Positions 1 through 12,745 of a stretch of DNA of 64,000 bases are shown here, in pieces. The first letter of the stretch is position 1. Each line of letters starts with the position of its first letter. This DNA is from Adineta ricciae. Lineage: Eukaryota; Rotifera; Eurotatoria; Adinetida; Adinetidae. A program made the translations under genes and the position numbers. Location of the stretch: NCBI GenBank assembly GCA_905250025.1, contig CAJNOJ010000003.1, positions 413,032 through 477,031 of the forward strand. The letters are read 5' to 3'. A model generated the notes under the pieces. It worked only from the letters and a program-made list of their open reading frames with translations, did not search any database and was not told the DNA's origin.

Positions 1-183
<183 letters not shown>

Positions 184-801
184 ACAGATGATTTCTTACA
201 ATTCATCTTGACCAAACTTATCCTTGCATTTTTCTTCTTATGTCTTTTTCACTCTACCTAATCTTGTTCTTTTTGAGCATGCGTAACCATCTTATTCAGT
301 CTGTCTGTTCGCGCCTCTGTATCTTCTGTATGTTCCGCATTGTTCTTTATCACTTCATTTTCGATTTACAAAAAAAAACATAAATATATATATATATATA
401 AATAATACAATATTTTTTTGTTCATCGGATAGATCATAAGTGCTGTGTAGACGAAAGTATTGAAAAAGAAAAAAAATACAGAAAAAAAAACGTGTAGAAG
501 TGTAATCGTGAGTTAGTTCACGAAACAAAAGGAGAAAAGAACCAGCCAGAAAACATTAAGTTTGATACGTTGTGATAGCTGCTTGCATTAATTCGATCTA
601 TAAATAGAAAAGAGAAAGAACTAACGTCAGATATGTCGAAAGACAACGTCAATTTGTCGTATCAATAAAGAACAAAATAGATAATGTGGTTTTTTGTCGA
701 AAACTAACTAACCAACATTTTCAAAAAATGCTTCTGTATACACGTATATATATATATATATATCTACTTCACAATATCAATTTGTGTCTCGAAATTCATT
801 T
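184..801. other. Convergent 3' regions of actin and stomatin
   Basis: This stretch holds the actin 3' UTR and the downstream end of the minus-strand stomatin gene. An AATAAA at 664-669 on the plus strand is a candidate actin polyadenylation signal, about 480 bp past the stop. Short AT dinucleotide runs lie near 385-400 and 745-762. No coding potential seen. Confidence 0.6.
664..669 (+). terminator. Candidate polyadenylation signal of actin
   Basis: Canonical AATAAA hexamer downstream of the actin stop on the same strand. Confidence 0.4.
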
Positions 802-2269
802 TCATAGTTGAGTTTCTACATAGGAAGTCCTATAAAATCCGGTCATTGTCTTCATTACCGGAATTGGAAATACAATCGTTGAATTTTTCTCTGATGCAAT
901 TGTTGTCAACGTTTGTAAGTATCGAAGTTGAAGAGCTGTTGGGGATTGCATAATAACATCGGCAGCGTCTTTCAATGCTCTTAATAACGAACATAAAGAT
1001 AAAACGTGACATATCAATTCGAGCTTACCTTGATGCCTTTTGTTCACCTTCAGCTGCAATAACTTTAGCACGAGCTTCTCTTGCCGCTTCAGCTTCGGCA
1101 GCCATTGCTCTACAAAAACCAAACGACGAGGATTAAAATGACTCTACTGTATAGAATCAAATCTACCTTTGTAATTGAACAGGCAATCGCACATCTTTAC
1201 TGAAAAAAGCAAAGAATAAATTTCAGAAAAGTTCTCTCACATGTACAAACATACACTTCAACCCGTTCGACACGAACTCCCCAACCTTCAGTACCTTCAT
1301 CCAAAGCCGCCTAGTAGAAACCAATCAGCCATGTGTCAAAATTGAGAACAACTTTCATACCTGCATAGTCTGTGCAATAGACTCTCGATCAGAGAGAATC
1401 TCTTGTAATGATTTGGTGCCTAGACTATAAAAATAATCATAGATGATAATAATAATAATAATAACATGGAGACATTTATGAATAGTCTATCTTACACATT
1501 ACGTAAACTTGTAGCAGCGAGTAATTGTGTACTTTTGGGAGCATCTTCGACATTGGTAATCGATATAACTGGATCAAATACTCGAAAATAGACAACAGCG
1601 TCGACAGCTACAGTGACTGAATCTTTTGTTAAAATCTATGCGCAGAATAATAGATATAGTATAGAAAAAAAGTAATGATAATTCAGATTAATGATGCCAA
1701 CCTCCTGCGGTGGCACATCGAATGTAATTGTTCTCAGATCAACTTTTGTATAAGCATCAACACATGGCACTATGATAAAAAGACCTGGGCCCTAAGATAA
1801 TTAGAGAAAGAGAAAGAATATAGAGATAAAGATTTATTAAATAAAACATACTTTGGCACCACCGAGAATACGACCCAATCGAAACATAACCGCTCGTTCA
1901 TATTCTTGAACCACCTAATTCAAATAGAGATCTCATTGCGTGACTTGCCTAGTTGAATTCAATGACGAATAACTCACTTTTAAGCAAACTGTCAACGAAA
2001 ATGGAAACGTCAGACAAATAAGTGCATAAGAAAGGATTAATAATATATATCCGCATAATCCCAGGTTATAGTCTTCATGAGAATCTAATCAAGACAAAAG
2101 ATAAACGTAGAGATTTGAATTAGTAATCGCATGTATATTATCAATGGTAAAGTAAGATTTGGTCAAGGAGAGAACTACACTCACCATGATGTGTTCTAAT
2201 TATCGATGCTCGAGAAAACTGTATTGCTGTAGCTGAGCGTGAATGCTGATCATTCCGATCTAGATTCAT
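802..2269 (-). CDS. Stomatin-family (SPFH) membrane protein
   Basis: Ten exons encode 298 residues, and the exon lengths sum to a whole number of codons. Exons: 2269-2185, 2084-1978, 1914-1852, 1791-1702, 1635-1496, 1424-1361, 1310-1255, 1199-1167, 1109-1029 and 979-802. The order is a polar N-terminus, then the hydrophobic hairpin ([19 protein letters not shown]) that inserts into the inner leaflet, then the SPFH/Band 7 domain ([27 protein letters not shown]), then the coiled region ([20 protein letters not shown]) and the oligomerisation end ([19 protein letters not shown]). Stomatins such as worm MEC-2 and UNC-1 scaffold lipid rafts and modulate ion channels. The start at 2269 gives a 28-residue N-terminus; a second upstream first exon with the same splice phase lies at 4147-4309. 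Confidence 0.95.
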
Positions 2270-4146
2270 ATTTTCTTCTGATGTATTTTTCTATCGTGCT
2301 TGCCGTTGTCGTCGTCGTCGTCGTCGTCTTCTCGTATTACTATTCAAGTAATGTTCGAACTATTTTCTTTGCTTATTGCTAGTTCTCACGCACGACAATG
2401 GAAATTGATGTTTCTGTCTCTTTATTACTACTATTATTGCTCTATTGTTGCCGATGTTATCATATTCTGCTTGTTAGTCTATCTTTTTTCTCGTATTCTC
2501 CCTAGAGTCCTTAAGGTGTTTGTTTATTCAAAAGATTCATAATGTTACTACTCCCTATTTTTTTTCTCGCGCTCTTTCTCTCTATATAGTCTACTTTATT
2601 GCATTTCGAGCAAGGACAGTTATTTGACAGCAAGTAATGACAGTTGTATTTGTCAAATGACAGATAACGTTTACAAAAACGATATCTCAATCATTGTACA
2701 AAATAATAATAACTAAATATTTTTTTCTACGAAGAAAAAAAAAACAGCATAACTATGCCTACTTGGCGTTCGCTTGATTTTCGTTGTTCCTGCCGCTGAA
2801 TACATATGGATGAATGATAGATTGATTGAAGTCTCTCACGAGCACACTGTTTCACTGAGAGATTCACCGTAAATGCATTTTCCTTGTCATCTCTCTCTCC
2901 TCGTTTTTCCTTTCTTATATTTCTTTTTTTTTCAGTTTCCTCTAACTAAGCGGAACAATCTCCCGCTTGTTTGCTCGCTATCTTTTCTCGCTAAACTTTC
3001 TTTCTTATTTGTGTGCTCCTCCCTTTTTTTTTATTGTTACACTCACATAGCCCCAGAAGCTTCATTCTAATTACATAATTGAATGTCTCTTGGTAGTCGC
3101 TGTTCACAAGATAGTTAGAAGATAATCAGTCGTTCGAGCTAGTTCAAATCTGATTCAGCTTCAGTAGATCCCATGCAATCAAAGGATGTTAAATCTTCTA
3201 CAGTTAGTTCTCTGGAGAAATCAGTCAAAACCATTGTCAAATCGATAGTCATGATTGTACGCAAGACAATGACAATAATACGAAATGAATGAAGCTCGTA
3301 CAGCATTCGTTATCAAACTAAACTGTTATTATTATTCGGCAAACGGCTAGGAGAAGAAAGAGGAACGGAAGAACTCAATTTATAAGATGCAAGTTTGCTA
3401 GTCGTTCAGTTGATCATACAATAATCTAGACGATTAATAGAAGAAGAGTAAAAGACCGAGAGCTAACGAGCGACAAGAGGCATTTCTCCCGCGCGGGCAC
3501 ACACACACTCTGTATTGTATTTGTTTAGTTTCTATTAATTCGATAGCACTTTCATGTATGAGAATTTGTAGAGTTGTTATTCAAAATGAAATTGAATACT
3601 TATCATAAATCATTTGAAAACTCATTTCTCTCACCTGATCTTCGAATCGGAATTGGAAGTAATGCTAAGTGTGTGGAGGATATCCCTTGATGTGGCATAC
3701 GGATGAATCAAATACAATGTTCTATCTTGTACGGGCAAATATAAGAAAATAAGATGATCTGTTTATCAGTTCGATTTGGTATCTTAAGCAGTTGTATTGG
3801 AACTATCTGGATTTCTTTTTTTTTCTTCATCGACTCAATTGTAATGCGCTTGAGCAATCGATCGAGAAAACAGATTCGATAATACCATGCTGTCATCGGT
3901 CGCCCTCTCTCTACCAGACTTCCAATGTTATTTTACCAAAAAACTTACATCTCGACTAAGTGCTATCGTTCTGTTTTACTTTGTTATCCAAATTTACAAG
4001 GTCTTTGTCGTTCGCAAATTAGTTTGTTTTCTTATGTCTGCCTTATTAAACACTTCAACGAACTCATTAATGACTTTGGCAGATTAACTTTTGCCATCGT
4101 TCTTCTCCAATTCTAACTAAACATCTGCAGTTCTAATCCGAGATAC
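2270..4146. other. Region between the two stomatin first exons
   Basis: If the distal first exon is used, this is its intron; if the proximal one is used, it is upstream promoter sequence. It is AT-rich with pyrimidine tracts and a (GTC)7 run. No recognisable coding sequence was found on either strand. Confidence 0.5.
2308..2328. repeat. Trinucleotide microsatellite (GTC)7
   Basis: Seven perfect GTC units just upstream of the nearer stomatin first exon. It is probably non-coding. Confidence 0.85.
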
Positions 4147-4309
4147 CTGTATGAGCTTTTCCATGCGCGTAATTGCTCGAATTATGGTGGTAATTGTTAT
4201 TATTGTTGTTATTGTTGGTCGTAAATGACGATTGACTTGATGGTGCTGCCAATCGTTTCCGTCGTTCATCATCGGCTTTCCAACTATGATGTTGTTTCGC
4301 ACCGCGCAT
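4147..4309 (-). CDS. Alternative first coding exon of the stomatin gene
   Basis: An ATG at 4309 opens 54 codons plus one base, ending at a good donor (CATACAG, then GTATCT). The peptide begins MRGAKQHHSWKADDERRKR and continues through a run of eight asparagines. The phase-1 ending matches that of the proximal first exon (2269-2185), so it can splice directly to the exon at 2084 and give a 324-residue stomatin with a different cytoplasmic N-terminus. Alternative N-termini are common in stomatins and change partner binding. The call rests on codon-like composition, the matching phase and the donor. No transcript evidence is available. Confidence 0.6.
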
Positions 4310-6196
4310 GAGTGAGTTTCAGCGTATTTTCGGAAGATACTACCGGTACGGATTGTATTTTGTATCCGTCTGCCCGCTGTCTTTCTTTCTCAATTGTATA
4401 CGAACAGTGACACACACTATTATCAATTATTGTTTATGATACACTCTAATTCAAATGGAGATAGTTATGATGACAAGACGATTATTGTTGTCGTCTTTGG
4501 AAATACCAAATCTAGCAAATAGATAGAAAAAAAAGTGGAAAATAACAAATATGATATATTTCAGAATGATTGCAACGTACGAGTATTTCTCATCCTTCTC
4601 CTACAATTCGGGTAATCAAAAGAAAGGGTGACGATCTTGCCGATCAAACAATAGTTGACATGGTTACTCTTTTTTTTATCACGCTTCCTCTTCAAAGATT
4701 TCCTGAGGCTTTCTCTTCTCATTGCATCAACATCCGTATCTCCCATACGCTTGTCTCTTCTCGTTTAGGCACATTCCATTCAAACAGATGGAACACACAT
4801 TCACACGCATACATACAGAACGCTAATGATTGTATCTTTATAACATACATACATGCAGATACATATACTTTTCTCCTTGCAAATAGACGTACGTCTAGCG
4901 ATATGAGTTTTGTCAAGAAATATCACTGAAACTGAATTACACTCGACAACAACAATATTGTCATTTATAACGAACAGCAGACAATAAAGCGTTGTTTGTG
5001 TCAGATGAAGAAAAACGACCGTACTGAACATATCGGTTTACTCGCTAGAATGCAATTGCTATGTATAATGAGTGAAATGAATAACATCCTCAAATGCCAC
5101 TTGTGAGATTATCGAATAGGAGAAGAAGGAGAGGAGGAACGACAAATGTAACTCAAAAAAAGATCTCCAGATGGTTCATTAGATTTATCAATGTGAAGGT
5201 AATGTCGCAAAATCAACAGTTGCTGCTCGATATAATAAATCGTGCTATGTGCGCGTCGACATTGACGGAAGAAAGGAAACGCGATGATTTATATCCTCAT
5301 TAACATGTAACGTTATGTATCTTGTACGGCGCGGGCATATTGCTATCAGAATATATCTGGTTGTAATCGATCGAATAATTTTGTTCCTATAGCTATAAAA
5401 CAGAGTGGAATTTTTTCATCAACTATCGATTTAGAAAGTAATCTCCTTCTTACATTGCTCTTAGCTCGCTTTCTATCGAATAAGTTGAAGGAACTCGATC
5501 TCACACAGACAGATATGACAAAATGATAGTTTTTAGTACATGCCGCACGTTCTTATCAAGATGATTGCATGTCATGAATCTAATTTGAACGTGCGTAATA
5601 ATTAGTTTCTAAAGATAATCTCCTATTGAATGGTTATTTCGACTGACAAACGACGGGAAAAATTTAGATTAATCGAAAAATAATGATTCGACAGAGACAA
5701 GAATGCATTCGATTCACGAAATCATCGATGAAGAAATATAAAGACGTTCAATGCAGCGATTAACAATTCCTAGATACACATCTTCCAAAAGCAATGCTCT
5801 TCATGTTCATTTCAAATTCACTCGAAGAAAACAAGCAGGCATAATAATCACATCGTAACGCAACTGTTTGCTTTTTCCTCGGTAAATTATTAGTTAGTTA
5901 TTATACAATGACTAAATGAACAGTCCTGACATTTTTCTTTCTTGAAGTTGCACAGAGTGAATAAATTATATCTTATATTAAATTAACCAGTGCACATCTA
6001 CAAAGGCTGAGGATGACTATGAAGAACAATTCCAAACATTGTTCCATTTATTTTCCATTCGAAAAAGTTGTTAGATGTCACTGTAGCGATGCATATCGTA
6101 TATATACGACATAGTCCGCTGTGTCTCTCTTCATTCTTGGATAGAAATACACTTGTACGGACGAATTTTCTGTTCGATATCGTTTTCGTGAAAACA
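4310..6196. other. Intergenic region upstream of stomatin and of the 98-aa gene
   Basis: About 1.9 kb between two divergent genes, so it should contain promoters for both. Short open frames occur (for example 4570-4929 and 5094-5303, plus strand), but they lack splice context and resemble no family I know. Confidence 0.5.
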
Positions 6197-6655
6197 ATGC
6201 CTGCTTTCGCTAAAGATAAACTTATTAAACGTGTTCAAACACCAACAACCCGGTAAGACTTCGAAAAACTTTCATCAATCGCTTTTTATCATGATTTTCA
6301 GTGTTCATCCAAGGTCTCTAACTAGCAATGATGTGAAACGACTTGGTCCTAATCGACGATTAAGTTCGAAACATATACAAACGCAATGTAAAAGAATGTC
6401 TCCATGTCTAAATCAGTTGTGACATGTCGAATATTCATCCATTTAGCTATTGAAACTCAAACTATTCTTGCTTGTTTGATTCTCACGGATAAATACAAGC
6501 AAACAGATGAAGGAACACAAACGGTGAGAATTCTATCATTTTAGTTTGTATATATATCTGTCATATCTTTGTATTAGAATGATGATTTCGCAAGTTATTG
6601 TCCAAAATCAACGAATGGTTTTGCCACACGTTTAAGTCGATTTTTTGTACGTTAA
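6197..6655 (+). CDS. Small four-exon protein of unknown function
   Basis: Exons 6197-6252, 6302-6387, 6447-6523 and 6578-6655 give 98 residues with consistent phases and canonical GT..AG introns of 49-59 bp. The start is MPAFAKDKLIKRVQTPTTR. The first half is basic; the middle reads ETQTILACLILTDKYKQTDE; the end is RLSRFFVR. There is no signal peptide or membrane segment and I recognise no domain. The 6387 donor is followed by GTAAAA. It was chosen because reading on from it keeps the frame open into the third exon, whereas the direct reading stops. Short size and regular introns argue for a real gene of lineage-restricted type. Confidence 0.65.
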
Positions 6656-7068
6656 TAGTAAATGTATATCTTTTGAAAAAGAATGTTGGAAGTTCTATAT
6701 TTAGGGTGGAACAATCGTTTCGTTTATGAAACTATTCAAAAGTGTGCAGTAGAAACTTCTAATATTCAATTTTCACTCTTCTATATTTATTTTTTTTTTG
6801 AAATAAACAATAATGAGAATTCTTTACGACTGAAATTATTTTTCTTGTGTATCAAATCGGCAGTGTCTTTGGAAAATAAGAATCAATCGGTGCTTTTATC
6901 TGTTTTTATCGTTCAAATAATTCACGTGTATTAACAACAAATTCCAAAAAAACGAATAAATAGGAAAAATATCAGCACCAGAAATATATATATATATATG
7001 CATATGTATGTATACGAATGAGATTCAACATCAAAAAAGGGAGAAAAGGATTGAGAAGATTTCTTCTT
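6656..7068. other. Convergent 3' regions
   Basis: Between the stop of the 98-aa gene and the end of the USP-like gene on the other strand. An AATAAA at 6955-6960 (plus) may end the 98-aa transcript. An open frame at 6683-6934 is low-complexity Phe/Ile/Leu sequence and is judged non-coding. A TA tract lies near 6985-6998. Confidence 0.5.
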
Positions 7069-10000
7069 TTAAGACGTAGTAGGCTGAAATCGTTGCATAT
7101 AATAATGACAGTTTGAACAATATGTTCCAATTTGATTATTCTTCGAGCAACGTTTATGACAGAGTGAGCATTCACTTAAACCAATCGGAATATCATTTGA
7201 CGAGGAAGGTGTATCGGAATCGGAATCAGACGCTGTTGTTGCTGTTATCTGGGACTGATGTTGTTGTTGTTGTTGTTGTTGAATTTTTCTTAGAAATGAA
7301 TGAATCAAATGTTCAGAAGGTGGTTCATCTGTATCATCGGATGTTGGCACAATTAATGCGACGTTATCAGAGAATTTCACATTCTTTTTTGGACGAGTCG
7401 TTTTCGTTGTTGACGAAAGGATCGACGTCGATTTGGAAACATTATTATCATAGATATTTTCGTTTTTCTTTGCAGTTCGATCAACTGGCTTAAACGTGGA
7501 TAGTGACGATGACGATGAACGCGAGAGGTGTTCTTGTTCATCGATCTGTCGTTTTTGCAATGAACGTATTCGTAACAATAAACTGTTCTTCTTTGTACGA
7601 GCATAAATTGATATGCCATGCTGGTGATGATGGTTAAGATTGAGAATCTGTTCAACCAGTATCAATGCTTGTTGACAAGATTCAACTGCAGACGAATAAT
7701 TAGTTGCAGTTTCGTGTCTTACAGATTCTTCGAAGAAATGTTCGATTGTTGCAAAGGATATGTCCAGATGATGATCATCATCTAAATCAAACACAAAAAA
7801 CGTTCATTTCAGCTAATAGAAAATTATGGTGAACATGAAACAGGTGACTCTTATTCGGAAAAGTTCAACGACAACTTCTCCATCGAACAATAGTAATATT
7901 GATTAAAATCTCAGAATTATCATCTCGAGAGGAAGGGTGTCACCCATCGAGCGTTCTCGCCTGAATACAATCTATCAATGTTCTTCTTCGAACAGGATGT
8001 CTATTCGAATGAAAAATCATTACGAGTCTTTAGTTTCTTTTTTAATGCGTATACCATCAACATGTTATTACGTATAGTTTTGTTACTTGTCAATAATGAA
8101 GGCATTGTACTCTATCATTAAATATTACAACAACATGTTTCATACTTCGAAATGGACAGCTAGATTATTACGCTTAATTTATGAGGAACTTTTCCTTACT
8201 CATCATTTGTTCGGTTTGTTTGATTAAACCATCGATGACAGTTGGTTCGTGTTCACTTAAACTATCTCTTGGGCTTCCTTCACTTGACTCATCATTAATG
8301 CCACTACTTAAACCCGAATCGCGCGATGAATCTCCACTTGATGATGCATCTTCACGTGATTGCATTGACGGTCCCATTCGGTGTCGAACGTGAACAATCG
8401 GTGACGATGCCGTCGAAGACGAGAGGGACGTTGTGTCTGATAAGGTTTCTTTCTTTAATAATTGCTGTTGCATGACTTTAACGACTGTTTCTTGATTAAT
8501 ATAAGATGTAGTAACCGTCGGTTTTGGCATAAACAACATTGACGAATTCAATGTTGCAAATGACGATATCTTCTGGAGATTTTCGGCTGAATTCGCTTGT
8601 TGTTGACAATAGTCTGGTTTGGTGGTTATTTGCGCAGTTTTCTTATTGTTTAATACCATAGTTTGTTCTAATCTTCTTTCGTCAGGTATAACTACAAACA
8701 GAAGACGTAATCGATCGGTGTTATTTTATAATCATGAGTAATAAATGATACAAAAAGAAAGAAAGAAAGGGGAGAAAGAAAAAGAACGAGACGCATGCAT
8801 TTGTCGTTCATCAATACTCCTATTTATTTTCTTCCTGTTCTCATCTTATACACTCGAACGGAGGTAGCCACAACACAGATACTCATCATAGAACAAAAGT
8901 AATCACCAGGCGATGCCTACAATCAATACTAATTGTGTGCACAGAATAGCCTGTCTTAGTCATGATGCAATGTTCGGCGTACATTGAATAATGCCTCGAT
9001 TTCAAGTCTTTCTCTCTTCAAATTGACTTACAATGATTGTTTTTCGTTTGAATCACCGTTCGTTTGAGTAACTGACTGATGTCGACTGGATCACGATCAG
9101 GATTGGCATAGATGAGAAGAAAAGGTTGTAAGTGAAAGTCAATACATTTTCGTTGGACGGCATTCCAATCGGCGGAAACGACAATATTTCCATCAAAACA
9201 AAACAACCACTTCGATGTTGTTGGATCGTAGGAGAAAAACACTTCAACATTTCCACCATAGAAACAAATTAGACCAATTAAATTCAGTTGTTTAATACGA
9301 GCTTCATTTATTGTGACATCATAAAATAGCTAACGAAAAAACCCTGTTTTTCAACACCGCAATGAACTTTGTCATTAACTTACCTCACGAAGATACACGA
9401 AAGAATCAATTGTTGAAACTAAATCTTCGACATCACTTGTAGTCAAATGCGAGGTATTCCAATCGATTGCAACCGAAACTATGCATTAAATTCGAGGTTT
9501 TAACTCGAAATTATTTCGTACAAAAATTCTTACTTAAATCGGGAATATTCGCTAGTAAGAATACACTTCGTTGCTGATGATTACAACTATTTATTGGACA
9601 CACTTGACGGTCAACTTCAGTTCGACTGATCGATGTCAGGTACAAAAGTTGCCCAAACGATTTGGATAAACGTTTTGTTTCGACTTGTTGTATTAAATGA
9701 CTATTATCATAAAAGATTCCCATGATTCTTATTTATAGCTTAGCGTCTACTTACCATAATATAGTTGCATCAACATGATAAACTGGTCGTGTAAATATCA
9801 TCGTATTATCAATACTCTGCTGTTGTTGATGAGAAAGGCAATGCACATTGCCACATCGACGCTACATGAGCAAACAAAATATCAATAAAGTTTCATGTGA
9901 AACAAAAGATACGACATACCACTTGAATGAGATTCATTGGCTGAACATTATCATCAAGAAAAAAAAAGACAACAATCTAAAAAATGATAAGAAATGTAAT

Positions 10001-10779
10001 TACTCTTCTTCTGCTTCTATCAAATATTCATTCTGACTGCTATACAACTAAATCAACATAGATGCAGTATACGGTATATCACTCGTGCATTGAATCGGAG
10101 AACAGAACGACTCATCCGTAGGCAAAGGTTAACATCGGTTGACCGTCGATGCTCAACGTTCATTTTTTCTTTCTTCTTGCCTGTGTTCTTACCTTCGAAT
10201 AATGTGCAGGTATGTGCACGAATGTATTGAATATTGAGAGAAGAAAAAAGAAAATGCGAACGAGAGAGAAAGGAAAAGAAACGAGACAATGTTGAACACA
10301 GGCCAAGAAAAATATGACCAAAACAAGAGAAAGTATATGTCACTCTCTTGATCAAATATTGAACACATACATACGATGTGGACGAGAACGGACATTGTTC
10401 AGGTGTATATACATATGCACTTTCCTTTTTCCGTTATTATCATTGAATTGCTTCAAAGAGCAAGGTGTGAATTATACGCTTGAGGAAGCCGAAAAGAACT
10501 AATTACTCAGCAGCTTCTACCGAGATAGAATATCAAAGCCGAAGAAAAAAGAAATACTTCTTTCTTTCACACAACTGACAAATACTTGTGATTCACATGG
10601 AATAAGTTTCATGTACTGAGATAATTCTATTAATGAGTATAATTTCTACATGCAAATATCGTTCTCACCCGCAGTGTTAAATGTTCATTTTCAAGTATGT
10701 CTTCGATGAGCGAAGAATTGATTAACAATGTATGTGTGAGAGGATGTTCAAGTGAGAATTCTTGTACACTTCTCGACAT
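7069..10779 (-). CDS. USP53/USP54-like protein lacking a visible catalytic Cys box
   Basis: Exons: 10779-10669 (uncertain), 9976-9920 (uncertain), 9861-9755, 9700-9534, 9478-9384, 9329-9032, 8691-8200 and 7781-7069, in total 679 residues with consistent phases. The middle matches the C-terminal half of the USP53/54 ubiquitin hydrolase domain: LFYDVTINEARIKQLNLIG, then ICFYGGNVEVFFSYDP, then a CFDGNIV strand and QPFLLIYANPD. The tail is Ser-rich (DSGLSSGINDESSEGSPRDS), has a helical AVESCQQALILVEQ segment as in USP53/54, and ends in a four-cysteine zinc-ribbon-like element (CSLCHKRC...CSNC). The N-terminal Cys box expected of a USP was not found between 9976 and 12745. The position equivalent to the catalytic His reads GGNVEVFF, where active USPs have GGHY. 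A non-catalytic scaffold is likely. Confidence 0.75.
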
Positions 10780-12745
10780 TCACGTAATGATGTGTCAAGT
10801 CCAGTCAGCATGCTTAGGTGAAGTTCAAGTTTTCGTTATTGTCGTGCGAAACGCGACATGGCGCGAAGGGGAGGGAACGACTAAACGAGTGATGTTGATT
10901 CGATCATAAAATGCAGTGCATACACATGTCAAGAATGACGGCACTCTGTAATAGGAGTGTCAGCAATAACAAAAGCTAGGAGGTCTGATAAAGAACTATT
11001 ATATAATAACAACATAATAATAATCATTTGTATTCAATAGCGGTTAGTCTAGCTGTCTATCTGTACGTAGATTTGAACTATTCAATGCATATTTATGCTC
11101 GATTAGAAAAGAAGGAGAAAAACGGGTCAGTAGAGATTTATTTGAAGATAAAGAAAAAAAAAGGGTGAAATCGTATACTGAATGAGCAAGTTTCAATTGA
11201 ATATCCATCTACTTCAATAGAGTATACTGAATGTGAAACCTCCATTGTATACATTCATAGGCGAACCTATGTAGAGAGAGAGAGAAACAGCAGATCGGCT
11301 AAGAGCTAATCCCAGCTTGTGTGCTTAGATCGGATTTCTTTCATTCATTCATATATCTATCTATACAGAAGAATGGTTTCAAGGACGATAAATGTACAAT
11401 TGTGTAATCTACTCATTGATCATTAGATGAACTCAGTGTAGGAATGAAAAATCTCTCGATTGATGAAGTGTACGACGTGGAAGAGAAGAGAAGAGAGCGA
11501 AAGTAAGGTAAAGTATATACATATGCAGTTGACCTCTATTCATTATTCATTCATCATATTCATGTGCATCGGAACATGTGTAGTAATGTCATTGAATTTG
11601 ATGAGATGTCCATATGAGTAACAGCATCAATATGTGTAGATGAGGGAAGAAACGCGATCGGATGTGGATGTATTGATCGGATTGACTGGAAAATTGACAA
11701 TGGGATTGCGCGAGGTCAATGGAGAATGATACAAGAAAGAACGACGAATATCAGAGAATATTATGTACTGTCCAATGAACTCTAAAGATGTTTATGTCTA
11801 GAAGGATTCATTAAAGACGCAATAGAAAAAAGCGAATCATTCAAATATTCATTAGATTTGTTCTGTGTATTTTTCATTACGGATTGTTTATGTTTCGATA
11901 TTGTTTTTATGTCAAAACAGTCCTATCGAATTTGTTCAATGTTGTCTGCTATCGTTTGATGCTGCTATGTCTTTTCACAAGTAAGTGAATCGACTTAGCG
12001 AACTATGACAAATATATTTCCCATAAGAAACTAATCCGTGGATAAATAGTTTAAGTGAAACTGATGAGAATGTGTCAAATTATTTGATCTTCGTCGAATA
12101 GAAGAAATCTTAATTAACAAAAGCGAATGTATGAATAACAGTGACAAGAATACGATTAGTTCAAGTAGATGAAAGTTGAGAGTGTAAAATTCATTTCCTT
12201 TTGTCAAATTGTAAGGTGATAAACAAGCAGAAATTGTTATTAAATACAACATTCTTCCATTCCATCACAAATCTGTACTATACACATACAGATTTCTTCG
12301 AAAAATATCACCGTCTGTAAAACATATACATGTACATAACATCCGTTGACCTATGTAGAGAACAATATATGGCGTAATCATGACGATGATAACAATGTTA
12401 TTGTACTATTGTTCCACTTGGATTAGAAAGCAGATTTGTATCATCGAATGACTATTATTAAACAATCTCAATGATCATAGTAGTTGTTGTTACGTGCCGA
12501 TGTTTGATTCATCTTTTCTTTTGATAAGTGATAGTAAGAGATATGGAACATATTGATCTGTGCGTTTGAATGGTCAGATGAGTGTTAGCGAATATGTATG
12601 CATCTTTATTTTATGTTTTCATCATCAAAGCCAAAAAAGAAAAGTCTGTATATACACAAAATAACTGCACAAACTTAATTAAAGAAAATTAATTTCATTG
12701 TTGAAATGAGAAACAAACAATAACAAAAACAAAAAGAAAAGAGAG
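10780..12745. other. Intergenic region between the USP-like and PALS1 genes
   Basis: About 2 kb, AT-rich. It was scanned on the minus strand for missing USP N-terminal exons; none was found. Small open frames here have no splice context or known similarity. Confidence 0.5.

Noticed and set aside
6683-6934. Plus-strand frame after the 98-aa gene
   Set aside because: Low-complexity Phe/Ile/Leu/Asn composition typical of AT-rich non-coding DNA; it falls in the probable 3' UTR.
10053-10502. Frames on both strands considered as missing USP N-terminal exons
   Set aside because: No Cys-box pattern and heavy low-complexity content.
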